19,809 bases of DNA from Saprospiraceae bacterium. Lineage in GTDB: Bacteria > Bacteroidota > Bacteroidia > Bacteroidales > JAIPBB01. The notes under the pieces are model-generated. The model was not told the DNA's origin, did not search any database, and saw only the letters and a program-made list of their open reading frames with translations. Position 1 is the stretch's first letter. Each line of letters begins with the position of its first letter. Both the position numbers and the translations under genes were made by a program. Below are positions 6,606 through 14,682 of the stretch, piece by piece. The DNA lies in NCBI GenBank assembly GCA_021739805.1, contig JAIPBB010000055.1:1-19809 (forward strand). Reading direction: 5' to 3'.

Positions 6606-8879
6606 TTATTCAACAACAATCTCATCAGCAAATAACCATGCTTCACCACCTGCTCCTTCATGCCAATCAGGACAATGACCTACATTTTTAGCAATTATTT
6701 TTATAAATTGGGTTGTTGTTTTATCAAATTCAAGTTTAAAGTCTTTTCTTATTCTTTCTTCGGTTTTCTGATCAACATCATTTTTAATTATCCCTTTCGA
6801 AACAAAGTTTTCACCATTATCAGAAACTAAAATTTCAATTTGCTCCGGCATAAAAATCCATGAAAGCATTGATTGCAGAAATCCAATAGAAACAGATGAA
6901 ATTTCAGTTGGTTCTTCAAGGTCAACAATTGCGATTAAATCCTTTTGGTGATAGCCTTGCCAAAGTTTATCTCTATAGCTAATTGTTCCTTTTTGTCCAT
7001 CAATTAAATTATTATTTCCCTGTGCAGCATAATCTTTATAAAATGTATTTATTAACTCAATTTTTTTGCCTAAAGCTTTATGAACAATTATTTTTCGCTC
7101 AAAAACTTCTTCCATAACTTCAGCATTATTCACTGCAATTACTTTTATAGTTGTAGAGTTCTTAATTGCTAATGCTTCCTTATAAAGATTGGATTCAATA
7201 TTCGGTTCTGTTCCATCAAGCGTATATCTAAATTCTAATTCGTGTTGACCGGAAGTAATATCAACTTTGAACTCTGCATTTTCTTTTAAATACTCAATGT
7301 CAAAAATCACTGCCTGAGCTTCAAAGCCATATTTTACTCCTAAATCAGTAAGACGCACATAATGAGTTTTTACTCTTGAATGAAATTCTTTATAATCTCT
7401 TTCAGCAGGATAAGTCCATAGAACTTCTGACATGGCTAAAATTCTTGGGAAAATCATAGCATCAATGTTATCATAAGTTATATGTTCTGTCCAAACATTG
7501 CATTCGCCACCGATAATATGCTTAGCTTGTTCCGTACTTAATTCATCAGGAATTGGGTCAAAGGAATAAACCTTTTCGAGGCTTGTTGTTTCCACACTAT
7601 AATCGAAATAGGCATGACTGGTAGGTGAAACAATGGCATCGTGACCTGAAGTTGCTGCTGCAATCGCACCGGCCATTCCCCTCCAGGATTGAACAGTTGC
7701 TGAAGGAGCAAGTCCACCTTCCAGAATCTCATCCCAACCAATTAGCTTTTTGCCTTTTGAGTTAAGGAATTTTTCAATTCTGGTGATGAAATAAGATTGA
7801 AGTTCGTGTTCATCTTTTAATCCTTCTTCTTTGATTCTAGCCTGGCATTTTTTGCAATTTGCCCAACGAAATTTTGGAGCTTCATCTCCACCAATATGAA
7901 TATATTCCGATGGGAAAAGTTCAATTACTTCGTCTAAAATATTTTCAAGAAAAGCAAAAGTGCTGTCATTTCCGGCACAATAAATATCTTTAAAAACACC
8001 CCAACGAGTTTCCACTTTAAATGGACCGCCTGAGCATGAATATTCAGGATAAGCTGAAAGAGCAGCAACTGAATGTCCTGGTAATTCAATTTCTGGAACA
8101 ACAGTGATATGACGACTGGCAGCATATTCAACAACTTCTTTTATGTCTTCCTGGGTGAAAAATCCGCCGTATTTTGTAGAATCTTCTTCGATTCTCCAGG
8201 CTCCGATTTCTGTAAGTTTTGGATATTGTTTTATTTCAATTCTCCATCCCTGGTCTTCGGTTAAATGCCAATGGAGAGTATTCATTTTATGATAAGCCAA
8301 AAGGTCGATATATCTTTTTACAAAATCTTTATCAAAAAAGTGACGGCAACAATCCAATAGCATTCCACGCCATTTGAATTTTGGTTTATCAGCAATTTTC
8401 AAACAAGGCAAATAATATTCATCAGCTTTCAATTCTGAATTATGCTTTTCAAAATCCGGTGGAAGCAATTGCCGAATTGATTGAACAGCATAAAATAAAC
8501 CTGTGGCAGTTTTAGCTGTGACAATTACTTTGTCTTCACTAATATCAAGCAAATATCCCTCATCACCTAAACTGTCGGGTGCATTTTCGGTAGTAAAATA
8601 AATTGAACTTTCAGGCAAAGATGAAATTTCAAGTTTTATCCCTGACCCTTTCTCAAACCAATTAATAAAATACTCACCAACATTTTTTATTTCTTCCGAC
8701 TCCTGGTCAAAATAAACCTTTGTCGATCTTGAAATCGTAAAAAACCCTTCTTCAACCCTAAGAGATACAGGTTTTGGAATAATATTTACTTCGATTATTT
8801 TCTTAGGTTGCTGTTTGCAGGAAAATAAAAACAGGCTTACTAAAATTAACAATACTACAAATTTTGAATTTTTCATCAT
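6606..8879 (-). CDS. Beta-N-acetylhexosaminidase, GH20 family lipoprotein
   Basis: The 757-residue product has a lipoprotein signal (LFLFSC with Cys21), so it is probably anchored to the outer membrane or cell surface. In order it has a GH20b-type N-terminal domain (about 33-160), a GH20 TIM barrel (about 167-510) with KWRGMLLDCCRHFF, NTLHWHLTEDQGWRIEI and PEIELPGHS, and the catalytic Asp332-Glu333 pair in IHIGGDEAPK. In this family the Asp orients the substrate acetamido group, which acts as nucleophile, and the Glu is the acid/base. A chitobiase/Fn3_assoc-type domain follows (about 535-595, RYTLDGTEP), then a discoidin (F5/8 type C)-like domain (about 600-757). It releases terminal GlcNAc or GalNAc from glycans. 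The GH92 protein at 16712-19678 ends in the same two-domain module. A second ATG one codon later is equally possible. Confidence 0.95.
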   Translation of the reverse strand: MMKNSKFVVLLILVSLFLFSCKQQPKKIIEVNIIPKPVSLRVEEGFFTISRSTKVYFDQESEEIKNVGEYFINWFEKGSGIKLEISSLPESSIYFTTENAPDSLGDEGYLLDISEDKVIVTAKTATGLFYAVQSIRQLLPPDFEKHNSELKADEYYLPCLKIADKPKFKWRGMLLDCCRHFFDKDFVKRYIDLLAYHKMNTLHWHLTEDQGWRIEIKQYPKLTEIGAWRIEEDSTKYGGFFTQEDIKEVVEYAASRHITVVPEIELPGHSVAALSAYPEYSCSGGPFKVETRWGVFKDIYCAGNDSTFAFLENILDEVIELFPSEYIHIGGDEAPKFRWANCKKCQARIKEEGLKDEHELQSYFITRIEKFLNSKGKKLIGWDEILEGGLAPSATVQSWRGMAGAIAAATSGHDAIVSPTSHAYFDYSVETTSLEKVYSFDPIPDELSTEQAKHIIGGECNVWTEHITYDNIDAMIFPRILAMSEVLWTYPAERDYKEFHSRVKTHYVRLTDLGVKYGFEAQAVIFDIEYLKENAEFKVDITSGQHELEFRYTLDGTEPNIESNLYKEALAIKNSTTIKVIAVNNAEVMEEVFERKIIVHKALGKKIELINTFYKDYAAQGNNNLIDGQKGTISYRDKLWQGYHQKDLIAIVDLEEPTEISSVSIGFLQSMLSWIFMPEQIEILVSDNGENFVSKGIIKNDVDQKTEERIRKDFKLEFDKTTTQFIKIIAKNVGHCPDWHEGAGGEAWLFADEIVVE

Positions 8880-9096
8880 TGGATATTATTTGTTATTTGT
8901 CTTTTGTTTTTTGGAATTTATTTAATACTGAGTGTTCTCACTTCCATTAAAATAAAGAATGAAGTATAAATAAAATCATCAAATATTATTTCTTCAAAAA
9001 TAATCTTTTCAAGTAAAAATTGAGCCTTGTTTTGATAATATTTAGACAAAAAAAAGGCATAATATTTTATAATATTGTAAAATAAAATCAAAAACC

Positions 9097-9684
9097 ATGG
9101 AAACTGAATTTGAACAATTAAGAATTGAAATTGAAAATTGCAAAAAATGTCCTTTATACAAAACTAGGAATAAGATAGTTTTTGGTAATGGGAATTCTAA
9201 TGCTGAAATATTTGTAATTGCTGAAGCTCCCGGCTATGAAGAAGACAAAACAGGAATTGCATTTGTTGGTCGCTCAGGACAACTGCTCGATAAAATATTT
9301 GCTGCTTGCAATTTTTCAAGAGAGAAACATTTGTTTATAGGAAATATTTTAAAATGTCGCCCACCGCAAAACCGCACTCCTTCAATCGAAGAAATGGCTG
9401 AATGTCTTCCTTATTTGAGGAGACAAGTTGAGATGATAAAACCAAAAATTATTATCACTCTAGGAGCTACTTCATTGAAAGCATTGATCGATAAAAATGC
9501 AAAAATTACGAAGGAAAGAGGACAATGGAAATTATGGAATAATATTCTTTTAATGCCAACATATCATCCATCTGCATTACTACGAAATCCTGCTTTGAAA
9601 CATGAAACCTGGAATGATTTTAAGAAAGTAATTTTAAAATACAGGGAATTAGTGGATAACAAGCATATTTGCAAACATATCTAA
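9097..9684 (+). CDS. Uracil-DNA glycosylase, family 4 (iron-sulfur type)
   Basis: The 195-residue product is a cytoplasmic base-excision repair enzyme that removes uracil from DNA. The four [4Fe-4S] ligands expected for family 4 are present: Cys15 and Cys18 (NCKKCPLY), Cys87 (LKCRPPQNRTP) and Cys103 (ECLPYL). Motif 1 reads AEAPGYEEDKTGIAFVGRSG (42-61), close to the family form GEAPGxxED..GxPFVGxxG but with Ala for the first Gly and Ala for Pro. Motif 2 is YHPSALLRN with His157. Length is normal for the family. It stands alone, divergent from the GH20 gene, and is probably a housekeeping gene unrelated to the neighbouring glycan genes. Confidence 0.94.
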   Translation: METEFEQLRIEIENCKKCPLYKTRNKIVFGNGNSNAEIFVIAEAPGYEEDKTGIAFVGRSGQLLDKIFAACNFSREKHLFIGNILKCRPPQNRTPSIEEMAECLPYLRRQVEMIKPKIIITLGATSLKALIDKNAKITKERGQWKLWNNILLMPTYHPSALLRNPALKHETWNDFKKVILKYRELVDNKHICKHI

Positions 9685-9841
9685 TTGAAACTCATTTAGC
9701 TTGTTTTTGAATTTTGAATAATTTTAAAATTGGAATTTATTTGTTTTTTGTCTTTTGTTTAATAGGGTAAAATTGATTTAACTTTTATATTCGTAATTTA
9801 CATTAGGGCTTTTAAATAACTCTATGTATTTTAAGAACTTT

Positions 9842-9883
9842 AGGCACTCCAAGTACTCTAGGCACTCCAAACTCTAGGCACTC
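9842..9883. repeat. GGAGT-rich minisatellite, right copy of an inverted pair
   Basis: The plus strand reads in units such as GGCACTCCAAGTACTCTA and GGCACTCCAAACTCTA. Its reverse complement matches the block at 3356-3425. It lies just beyond the stop codon of the GHL10-like gene, in the 203-bp gap between that gene and the convergent uracil-DNA glycosylase gene. Confidence 0.8.
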
Positions 9884-9887
9884 TTTT

Positions 9888-10934
9888 CTATTTGTACTTC
9901 TCAACAATCTCCTTTATCTCCTCCCATTCCTTCTCACTTATCGCATTATAATCAAAAAATGCAATTCCACTGGCTCCGCCTTTGAAGGCAGCATCCACAG
10001 CTTTTGAAATTTCATTTGATTTCTTTAATGCCGGCAAATATAAGCCACAAATTACTTTTTGATTTTCGGATAAAGCTGCAACATCAGTTTTGCAAATTTC
10101 TTCTATCCAGTCAATATCTTTATTATAAAAATTATTATAAACCATTGGGAATGCATAGTCCAGATTCCACTTATCCCAATCCTGACGGACAAGTTTTCTT
10201 GCGATATCAGGCGAAGGAAAAACAGCAGCACTCCAAATCATATTTTTTGCTTTGATTATTTCACCAAGTTCATTGACGGTTTTTGTTAACTCATCATAAC
10301 GAAATTGTTTCCATTGCTTATCATTTTCCGGGTCTTTAATATCCATTGGGTCAATTCCGTTTTTTTCTTTATAAAGCTTTCGCATATAAGGATGGTAGCC
10401 ATAGTCATATTCAGGGAATTCATGGTCTTGAACAATATTATAATTTGGTTGAATTGCTACTGGCAGAATTACATCAACATAGCGAACGTAATCCATATGA
10501 ATTCCTTTCAGGCCTTTGATTTCAGAAAGTTCAATAATTTTTTCTTTTAAATAATCTTTGACTTCGGGTAGGGCAGGGCACATAAATTTATAATAATCGA
10601 CATAAGCTTTTTCTTCAGCCAGAGATTTCCCAAGACGGTTTACGCTAAGCCACTCATCTTTTGCTTCGCCACGATTCATAGTCCAAAACCAGGCATGAAC
10701 TTCAATTTTGTATTTTTCAGCAATAGGAATTACAGTTTCTAATACTTTTTTGTTTGAACCAATTAAAACTCCTTTAATTCCTGCATCATTAATTTTCTGA
10801 AATGCTGAATCCCATTGTTCGGTTGTCATTTTTTCATTTGCATGCATCCACAGCCAGAATTTGGGTGTTGTTTCCTTTTGTGAGCATGATGAAATTGAAA
10901 CTATGATTATTAAAAAATAAAATATTTTCTTCAT
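9888..10934 (-). CDS. GHL10-like family 10 glycosylhydrolase, lipoprotein
   Basis: The product is 348 residues from the ATG at 10934. A longer frame from 10979 adds 15 residues that would hide the lipoprotein signal MKKIFYFLIIIVSISSC (Cys17), so the shorter start is preferred. The mature part is a single TIM-barrel-like domain of the GHL10 / putative glycosyl hydrolase type: WLWMHANEKMTTEQWDSAFQ, an EVHAWFWTMNRGEAKDEWL strand, IHMDYVRYVD (Asp148, Arg151, Tyr152, the typical DYxRY motif), WSAAVFPSPD, LDYAFPMVYNN, and GASGIAFFDYNAIS near the end. Such proteins are predicted to act on glycans, but activity is proven for few of them. It is probably periplasmic or surface-anchored. Confidence 0.82.
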   Translation of the reverse strand: MKKIFYFLIIIVSISSCSQKETTPKFWLWMHANEKMTTEQWDSAFQKINDAGIKGVLIGSNKKVLETVIPIAEKYKIEVHAWFWTMNRGEAKDEWLSVNRLGKSLAEEKAYVDYYKFMCPALPEVKDYLKEKIIELSEIKGLKGIHMDYVRYVDVILPVAIQPNYNIVQDHEFPEYDYGYHPYMRKLYKEKNGIDPMDIKDPENDKQWKQFRYDELTKTVNELGEIIKAKNMIWSAAVFPSPDIARKLVRQDWDKWNLDYAFPMVYNNFYNKDIDWIEEICKTDVAALSENQKVICGLYLPALKKSNEISKAVDAAFKGGASGIAFFDYNAISEKEWEEIKEIVEKYK

Positions 10935-11020
10935 ATAATTTTCTCTAAACTGCAATTGTAAACTTTGTAAAAATAACAAGAATTTAGCTTTTTTTACTTA
11001 GAATTTATTTTTAATCATTT

Positions 11021-11100
11021 ATATTTCGTCCCTACGGGACTTAAAAAACTTTGCGGTATTGTATTACTACAAATATTATGTCCCTAACGGGACTTATCTG
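11021..11100. repeat. Double-hairpin repeat, left arm of the outer inverted pair
   Basis: Two small palindromes, GTCCCTACGGGAC at 11028-11040 and GTCCCTAACGGGAC at 11080-11093, have starts 52 bp apart. The flanking bases (ATATTTC before, ACTTAA after, and CTACAAATATT in the middle) reappear in inverted order at 11482-11555. The arm lies about 85-165 bp upstream of the GHL10-like ATG. It looks like a REP-type palindromic repeat. Confidence 0.75.
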
Positions 11101-11230
11101 TGGATGAAAATATTTATTAAGTTTTTTATTAATTCAAAATCCCCAATAGTTGAGATATGTAATTTTCTTTGAAGTTATAATATTCCGGTCCAATCTAATA
11201 TTTTAAAAATCAATTTATATTTAAAATTAT

Positions 11231-11431
11231 TGTTGTCCGATAAAATGTTAGCAGATTTCTCCCTGCGGTCGAAATCACGCTGGTACTGAGAGTCTATGAA
11301 TTGGGTGGGCTTGGTGGCGGCGTAGCCCCCACCAAGCCCATCCAACAAACCCTAACTAATTGATTGTCATTTCGACCGCAGGGAGAAATCTTTGAATATT
11401 CTATTTGAATATTTTTTATCGGACGCTACTG
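11231..11431. mobile_element. MITE-like non-autonomous element with nested inverted repeats
   Basis: Three nested pairs of inverted arms are visible. The outermost is GTCCGATAAAA at 11235-11245, matched by its exact reverse complement at 11414-11424. Inside it a perfect 22-bp pair lies at 11254-11275 and 11369-11390. In the centre 17-bp arms (11301-11317 and 11329-11345, 16 of 17 matching) enclose an 11-base loop that can itself fold. The sequence ATTTAAAATTAT occurs directly before (11219-11230) and after (11432-11443), as a target-site duplication would. There is no transposase frame. Boundaries are set from the direct repeats and are approximate by a few bases. Confidence 0.65.
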
Positions 11432-11481
11432 ATTTAAAATTATCTTTGTTTCAAGCCTCATTTGATGTGTGAGTTTTAGTA

Positions 11482-11555
11482 ATGCCCCGTAGGGGCAATA
11501 TATTTGTAGAAAAGAAATGCTAGCATAATTATTAAGTCCCGTTAGGGACGACATA
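11482..11555. repeat. Double-hairpin repeat, right arm of the outer inverted pair
   Basis: GCCCCGTAGGGGC at 11484-11496 and GTCCCGTTAGGGAC at 11536-11549 have starts 52 bp apart, the same spacing as in the left arm at 11021-11100. The reverse complement of the arm aligns with the left arm. It abuts the stop codon of the CBM9-like gene and could serve as its transcription terminator. Confidence 0.75.
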
Positions 11556-12635
11556 TTATTTTAATTTAAACCACAATCTTCCAGTGCTATCAGCTATCCA
11601 TCTTTTGCCTTCTTCAGTTTTGTATTCCGCAAAGAAATACAATCCACTGGCTGTTCCAATCGTAATCTTTTTTGTGAAATCATTTTCTTTCAATCCAAGT
11701 TCTTGTTTCGATGCTGTATAATATCCGTTTTTTAGATAATAAGCTTTTTGGGCTTTATAAACTTCTATCAACTTCATTTTGACTTCAAAGTCTACATCCT
11801 CAATAAAAATATCTTTTCCGTTTCCAATAATTATTTCCGAAAACTGAATATAGCCCCAGGTTTCGGGTTGGTGCATATTTATTGCATATTGCGGCGACCA
11901 AACCCAATTATTTTCAGGCAGGTTTTCATTTGTTTCGGGATTTTTTCTTTTCACATATTTTCCGTCAATAATATCAGTTTGCCATTCAACACGAGAAAAA
12001 TTTATTCTCCATTGCTCTGAGTTTTGTGGGTGGAATGGGCATTTTTTATTTAAACTAATAGCTTTCCAGGGCATAGCAATTTCAATAGTCCAGCAGGAAT
12101 CTTTGTCAGCAGGATTATTTATTGTTCCATAAATTTTCACAGCACTTTTTATTCCTGCAATATTCCAGTTATTCAATGGATTTACACCGTCACGATAAGG
12201 TCTGGTGAGAAATAAATCCCATTCTGTTCCAAAAGCATTGATTTCATATTCGTAATAATTATGATTATCGCCATCAGGGTCAATGAAAATTTCAAAATCA
12301 TTATCATAAAAAATTACTGATTCTCTTTCTGTTAGAGTTGCCCAGATATGTGGTTCTTCAATTTCGACAGCAAAATAGAGATAGTTTGCATCCCAAAGAA
12401 TTTTTGCTTTTGTTTTGAATTTTGGCTTTGGCTGTTTATCACCTTCAATATCCTGAAATAAATCAGTCCATTCGGTTTGTAACCAAGAAGATTCATTAAT
12501 ATCTCCATCTATTTCAATAGAATCATTTGAAAGATAACAAACATAGGATTTTGGATGCTGAAAACCTGAGTCAGTTTGAGCAGAAACCAGAAATAATAAT
12601 TGATAAAATATTAAAGTAAGAATTGCCTGTTTCAT
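11556..12635 (-). CDS. Exported CBM9-like carbohydrate-binding-domain protein
   Basis: The 359-residue product has a signal peptide (MKQAILTLIFYQLLFLVSAQ). Most of the mature protein (about 25-265) is a carbohydrate-binding module family 9-like beta-sandwich: SIEIDGDINESSWLQTEWTD, AKILWDANYLYFAVEIEEPH, FYDNDFEIFIDPDGDNHNYY, YEINAFGTEWDLFL, WTIEIAMPWKAI, WRINFSRVEW and ETWGYIQFSE are the expected strand motifs. A C-terminal extension of about 90 residues (KMKLIEVYKAQKAYYLKNGY onward) resembles a short helical plus beta domain seen after such modules. No catalytic domain is attached, so it probably binds glycans in the periplasm or at the cell surface. It may function with the GHL10-like gene downstream, from which the palindromic island separates it. 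Confidence 0.83.
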   Translation of the reverse strand: MKQAILTLIFYQLLFLVSAQTDSGFQHPKSYVCYLSNDSIEIDGDINESSWLQTEWTDLFQDIEGDKQPKPKFKTKAKILWDANYLYFAVEIEEPHIWATLTERESVIFYDNDFEIFIDPDGDNHNYYEYEINAFGTEWDLFLTRPYRDGVNPLNNWNIAGIKSAVKIYGTINNPADKDSCWTIEIAMPWKAISLNKKCPFHPQNSEQWRINFSRVEWQTDIIDGKYVKRKNPETNENLPENNWVWSPQYAINMHQPETWGYIQFSEIIIGNGKDIFIEDVDFEVKMKLIEVYKAQKAYYLKNGYYTASKQELGLKENDFTKKITIGTASGLYFFAEYKTEEGKRWIADSTGRLWFKLK

Positions 12636-12765
12636 CTATGCAATAATAAATAATTAAAATGAAACAACTCATGATAAAATCAGCATTTATTTGCAAGCAA
12701 AATCGAAAATTTTACGGAAATTTGTATGGTATGATTATTGGAAACTTTGTGAGAAATTTTAAATT

Positions 12766-13494
12766 ATGAACATGAAAAAGAAACTACTTCTATTTGCACT
12801 TATAACAATATTTATCATGCCATTAAGCGCACAAGTAACTAACCAGCAAGCTAAAACACCACAAGCTAAACCAACTCCACACAAAAATAATAACCGACTA
12901 AGAAATTTCAAAATGTCGATGACAGGAGGATATTTCCAGGTTAACGATTATTCTGTTGGAATGGGTGGAGTAAGTATGGAGTTTTTTGTTGGAAGACATA
13001 TGAGCCTGAATTACAACTTTAATCTTGGGGTTACTGCAAACTCAGGTAGTCATTTTTACTATCACGGACCTATTGGTGCTTCAACAGGATCAGTTTTGTT
13101 AATTGGAGCAGCACTAAACAATGCAATTGATGATGGTGTGGATGATGCGTTCAGTAAAGCTTTTGGAACAGACTTCAATGTAAGTAAAAACATAACAGGC
13201 GGATTAGCTTTAACTGGTATAATTCTTTTGGTCATACCCGAAGGTTTCAATTATAATATTGATATTGGGAAAAATATATCAATTTCTCCTTATATAAATC
13301 CACTTGGTTTTGATTTTTGTGCAAGCAATATTCCATTTGGTCATAGGCTGAATCTTACCTGGGAATATGGTTCAAAAGTTAATTTCTATTTTAATAATAA
13401 AAGATTCTTAAGCCCTAAAGTTGGGATAAAAAACTTTTATGCAAATGGCAGAAAAGGGCTGGAGCTTGGATTGATGTATGGGTTTTATTTGTAA
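12766..13494 (+). CDS. Secreted barrel-like protein of unknown function
   Basis: The 242-residue product has a signal peptide (MNMKKKLLLFALITIFIMPLSAQ; the ATG at 12772 would work as well), then a short Lys/Gln/Pro-rich stretch. The remainder alternates aromatic and small residues in strand-like blocks (KMSMTGGYFQVNDYSVGMGG, FFVGRHMSLNYNFNLGVTAN, INPLGFDFCASNIPFG, KGLELGLMYGFYL) and ends in an aromatic residue region, as outer-membrane barrels often do. I do not recognise the family. AAACTTTG at 12742-12749 with TTTG at 12721-12724 could be a weak promoter. It lies 61 bp upstream of a TA pair with its own promoter and need not be related to it. Confidence 0.75.
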   Translation: MNMKKKLLLFALITIFIMPLSAQVTNQQAKTPQAKPTPHKNNNRLRNFKMSMTGGYFQVNDYSVGMGGVSMEFFVGRHMSLNYNFNLGVTANSGSHFYYHGPIGASTGSVLLIGAALNNAIDDGVDDAFSKAFGTDFNVSKNITGGLALTGIILLVIPEGFNYNIDIGKNISISPYINPLGFDFCASNIPFGHRLNLTWEYGSKVNFYFNNKRFLSPKVGIKNFYANGRKGLELGLMYGFYL

Positions 13495-13522
13495 TTAACC
13501 AAATCATTCTTTGATTGGCTAA
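13495..13522. promoter_or_regulatory. Imperfect inverted repeat overlapping the TA promoter
   Basis: TTAACCAAATCA and TTGATTGGCTAA flank a TTCT centre and pair over about ten positions with one bulge. The right arm covers the -33 element of the TA promoter at 13510-13540. It could be an operator for autorepression by the antitoxin-toxin complex, or a weak terminator for the gene ending at 13494. Confidence 0.35.
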
Positions 13523-13540
13523 TAATAATGATTAAGTTTG
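13510..13540 (+). promoter_or_regulatory. Promoter of the plus-strand TA pair
   Basis: TTTG at 13510-13513, 19 bp, then TAAGTTTG at 13533-13540 is a full match to the Bacteroidota promoter pattern. The ATG of the antitoxin at 13556 lies 15 bases after the -7 box, so the leader is very short. Confidence 0.7.
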
Positions 13541-13555
13541 TAAAAAAATCAAAAA

Positions 13556-13804
13556 ATGACAACAATTGAGATAAGAAACAACTTCCATAAGCTTATTGAT
13601 AAAATAAGCAATGACAAAGTTCTTTCAAAATTTTACAGTATTCTTGAACGTGTTTCAGAAGAAAAAGATGGGCAACTCTGGGATAGGTTGACTGAGGAAG
13701 AAAAGCAAGAGTTGTTATTTATTGATAAGGAATCCGACCTTGAAGAAAATTTAATAAATCATTCCGTTGTTCAAGAAAAGCATCAGAAATGGCTTCAAAA
13801 ATAA
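13556..13804 (+). CDS. Antitoxin of a ParE/RelE-type TA pair (plus strand)
   Basis: The 82-residue, charged and mostly helical product starts MTTIEIRNNFHKLIDKISND and ends VVQEKHQKWLQK. It resembles the small antitoxins of Bacteroidota that precede RelE/ParE toxins: an N-terminal helical region, an LTEEEKQEL-type segment in the middle, and a C-terminal tail that should wrap the toxin. The toxin gene starts within its last codons (16-bp overlap), the classic TA arrangement. It has the same layout as the antitoxin at 15753-15989, with little sequence identity. The antitoxin role rests mainly on context. Confidence 0.8.
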   Translation: MTTIEIRNNFHKLIDKISNDKVLSKFYSILERVSEEKDGQLWDRLTEEEKQELLFIDKESDLEENLINHSVVQEKHQKWLQK

Positions 13805-14091
13805 AATGGTCGAAGCAGGCTGATAAAACATTCGACTCAATTATTGAGTATCTGGAGAAAGAATGGGGAGAAAAAGTTACAAGAGCCTTCGTAAAGAAAA
13901 CATATGAGTTTTTTGATTTATTAATTGATTTTCCTGAAATTGGTTCAATAGAAAATGAAGCTAGAAATATCCGGGGCTTTGTAATAGTTAAGCAAATTAC
14001 AATTTTTTATAAGTTTAAGGGCGATGATATTATCATTCTCAATTTCTACGATAATCGTCAAAGGTTTAATAAGAAACGGTATGGTAGGTAA
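13789..14091 (+). CDS. RelE/ParE-family toxin (plus strand)
   Basis: The 100-residue product has the RelE/ParE fold signature: IKWSKQADKTFDSIIEYLEK (first strand and helix), the FPEIGS turn near residue 52, ARNIRGFVIVKQITIFYKF strands, and a C-terminal DDIIILNFYDNRQRF strand with the family's DxRQ motif. RelE members cut mRNA on the ribosome and ParE members inhibit gyrase; which applies here cannot be told. It overlaps the antitoxin by 16 bp, and the start of the next membrane-protein gene lies in its last codons. Confidence 0.87.
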   Translation: MASKIKWSKQADKTFDSIIEYLEKEWGEKVTRAFVKKTYEFFDLLIDFPEIGSIENEARNIRGFVIVKQITIFYKFKGDDIIILNFYDNRQRFNKKRYGR

Positions 14092-14671
14092 GTTCAAAAA
14101 TGATTTAGTAGAGAAAGTATTAATTGCTTTATCAATATTATCTGCAATAGCTCTCAGTATATTGAGTGTGTTTGAAGTATCCGGAAGAATTATTCTTGTT
14201 GGATTTGTTTTTATCCCCTTTATTGTCTTGTTGTTCCTATATGTTATTCAAATTAAATTCTCTGTTTATACTTTTTTTCTACTATTATTATTAACTGAAA
14301 TTCTGGGATTAGTATTTAAAATTCAACACTTTCCCGGTGCTGGTCCAATGATGATAGTTGGATTATTTGTTAATTTTTTACTTGCTTTATTCTTTATCTG
14401 GTCAGCAGTAAAAATGAAAGATAAACTAAACCCAATTTATTTTTACATTATAGCTGCAATATTAATTTTGAAAAATTCTGTCATACTTATTCCAATCATG
14501 GAAAATTTTGATGACAATTATGTTTTAATTTATATGCTGGTAGCAGTGATTGGAACAATAAAACTTCAAAAGCTGAAAGTAAATCCGGGCATAGATAAAA
14601 TTCTAAACATTATTCTAATTCACGAGATATTAATTGTGATTTTTACTACTTCGTTTTTATTTAAATCTTAA
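14081..14671 (+). CDS. Multi-pass membrane protein with a GldL-like motif
   Basis: The product is 196 residues from the ATG at 14081, which lies inside the last 11 bases of the toxin gene. An alternative ATG at 14024 would overlap the toxin by 68 bp and adds residues read from the toxin sequence in another frame. About seven hydrophobic segments are visible (roughly residues 13-31, 37-58, 62-79, 89-108, 118-138, 147-160, 173-193). FKIQHFPGAG at 79-88 resembles the conserved FKxxHWPGA motif after a transmembrane helix of the T9SS/gliding motor protein GldL, and Glu73 is buried in the preceding helix as in GldL. Overall topology differs from GldL, which has two helices and a long cytoplasmic tail. 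The function is unknown, and co-transcription with the TA pair is likely. Confidence 0.75.
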   Translation: MVGKFKNDLVEKVLIALSILSAIALSILSVFEVSGRIILVGFVFIPFIVLLFLYVIQIKFSVYTFFLLLLLTEILGLVFKIQHFPGAGPMMIVGLFVNFLLALFFIWSAVKMKDKLNPIYFYIIAAILILKNSVILIPIMENFDDNYVLIYMLVAVIGTIKLQKLKVNPGIDKILNIILIHEILIVIFTTSFLFKS

Positions 14672-14682
14672 TTAATAAAGTT

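Noticed and set aside
8887..9758. Direct repeat of about 22 bp (ATTTGTT(A/T)TTTGTCTTTTGTTT) on both sides of the uracil-DNA glycosylase gene (8887-8908 and 9737-9758)
   Set aside because: It is T-rich low-complexity sequence with one mismatch. Similar runs are common in such AT-rich intergenic DNA, and nothing else suggests that the gene is mobile.
10935..10979. Longer start for the GHL10-like gene
   Set aside because: The extra 15 residues would precede a perfect lipoprotein signal that starts at the ATG at 10934.
11021..11555. A CRISPR array
   Set aside because: The repeats are palindromic and paired in inverted orientation, not regularly spaced direct repeats with unique spacers, and there are no cas genes.
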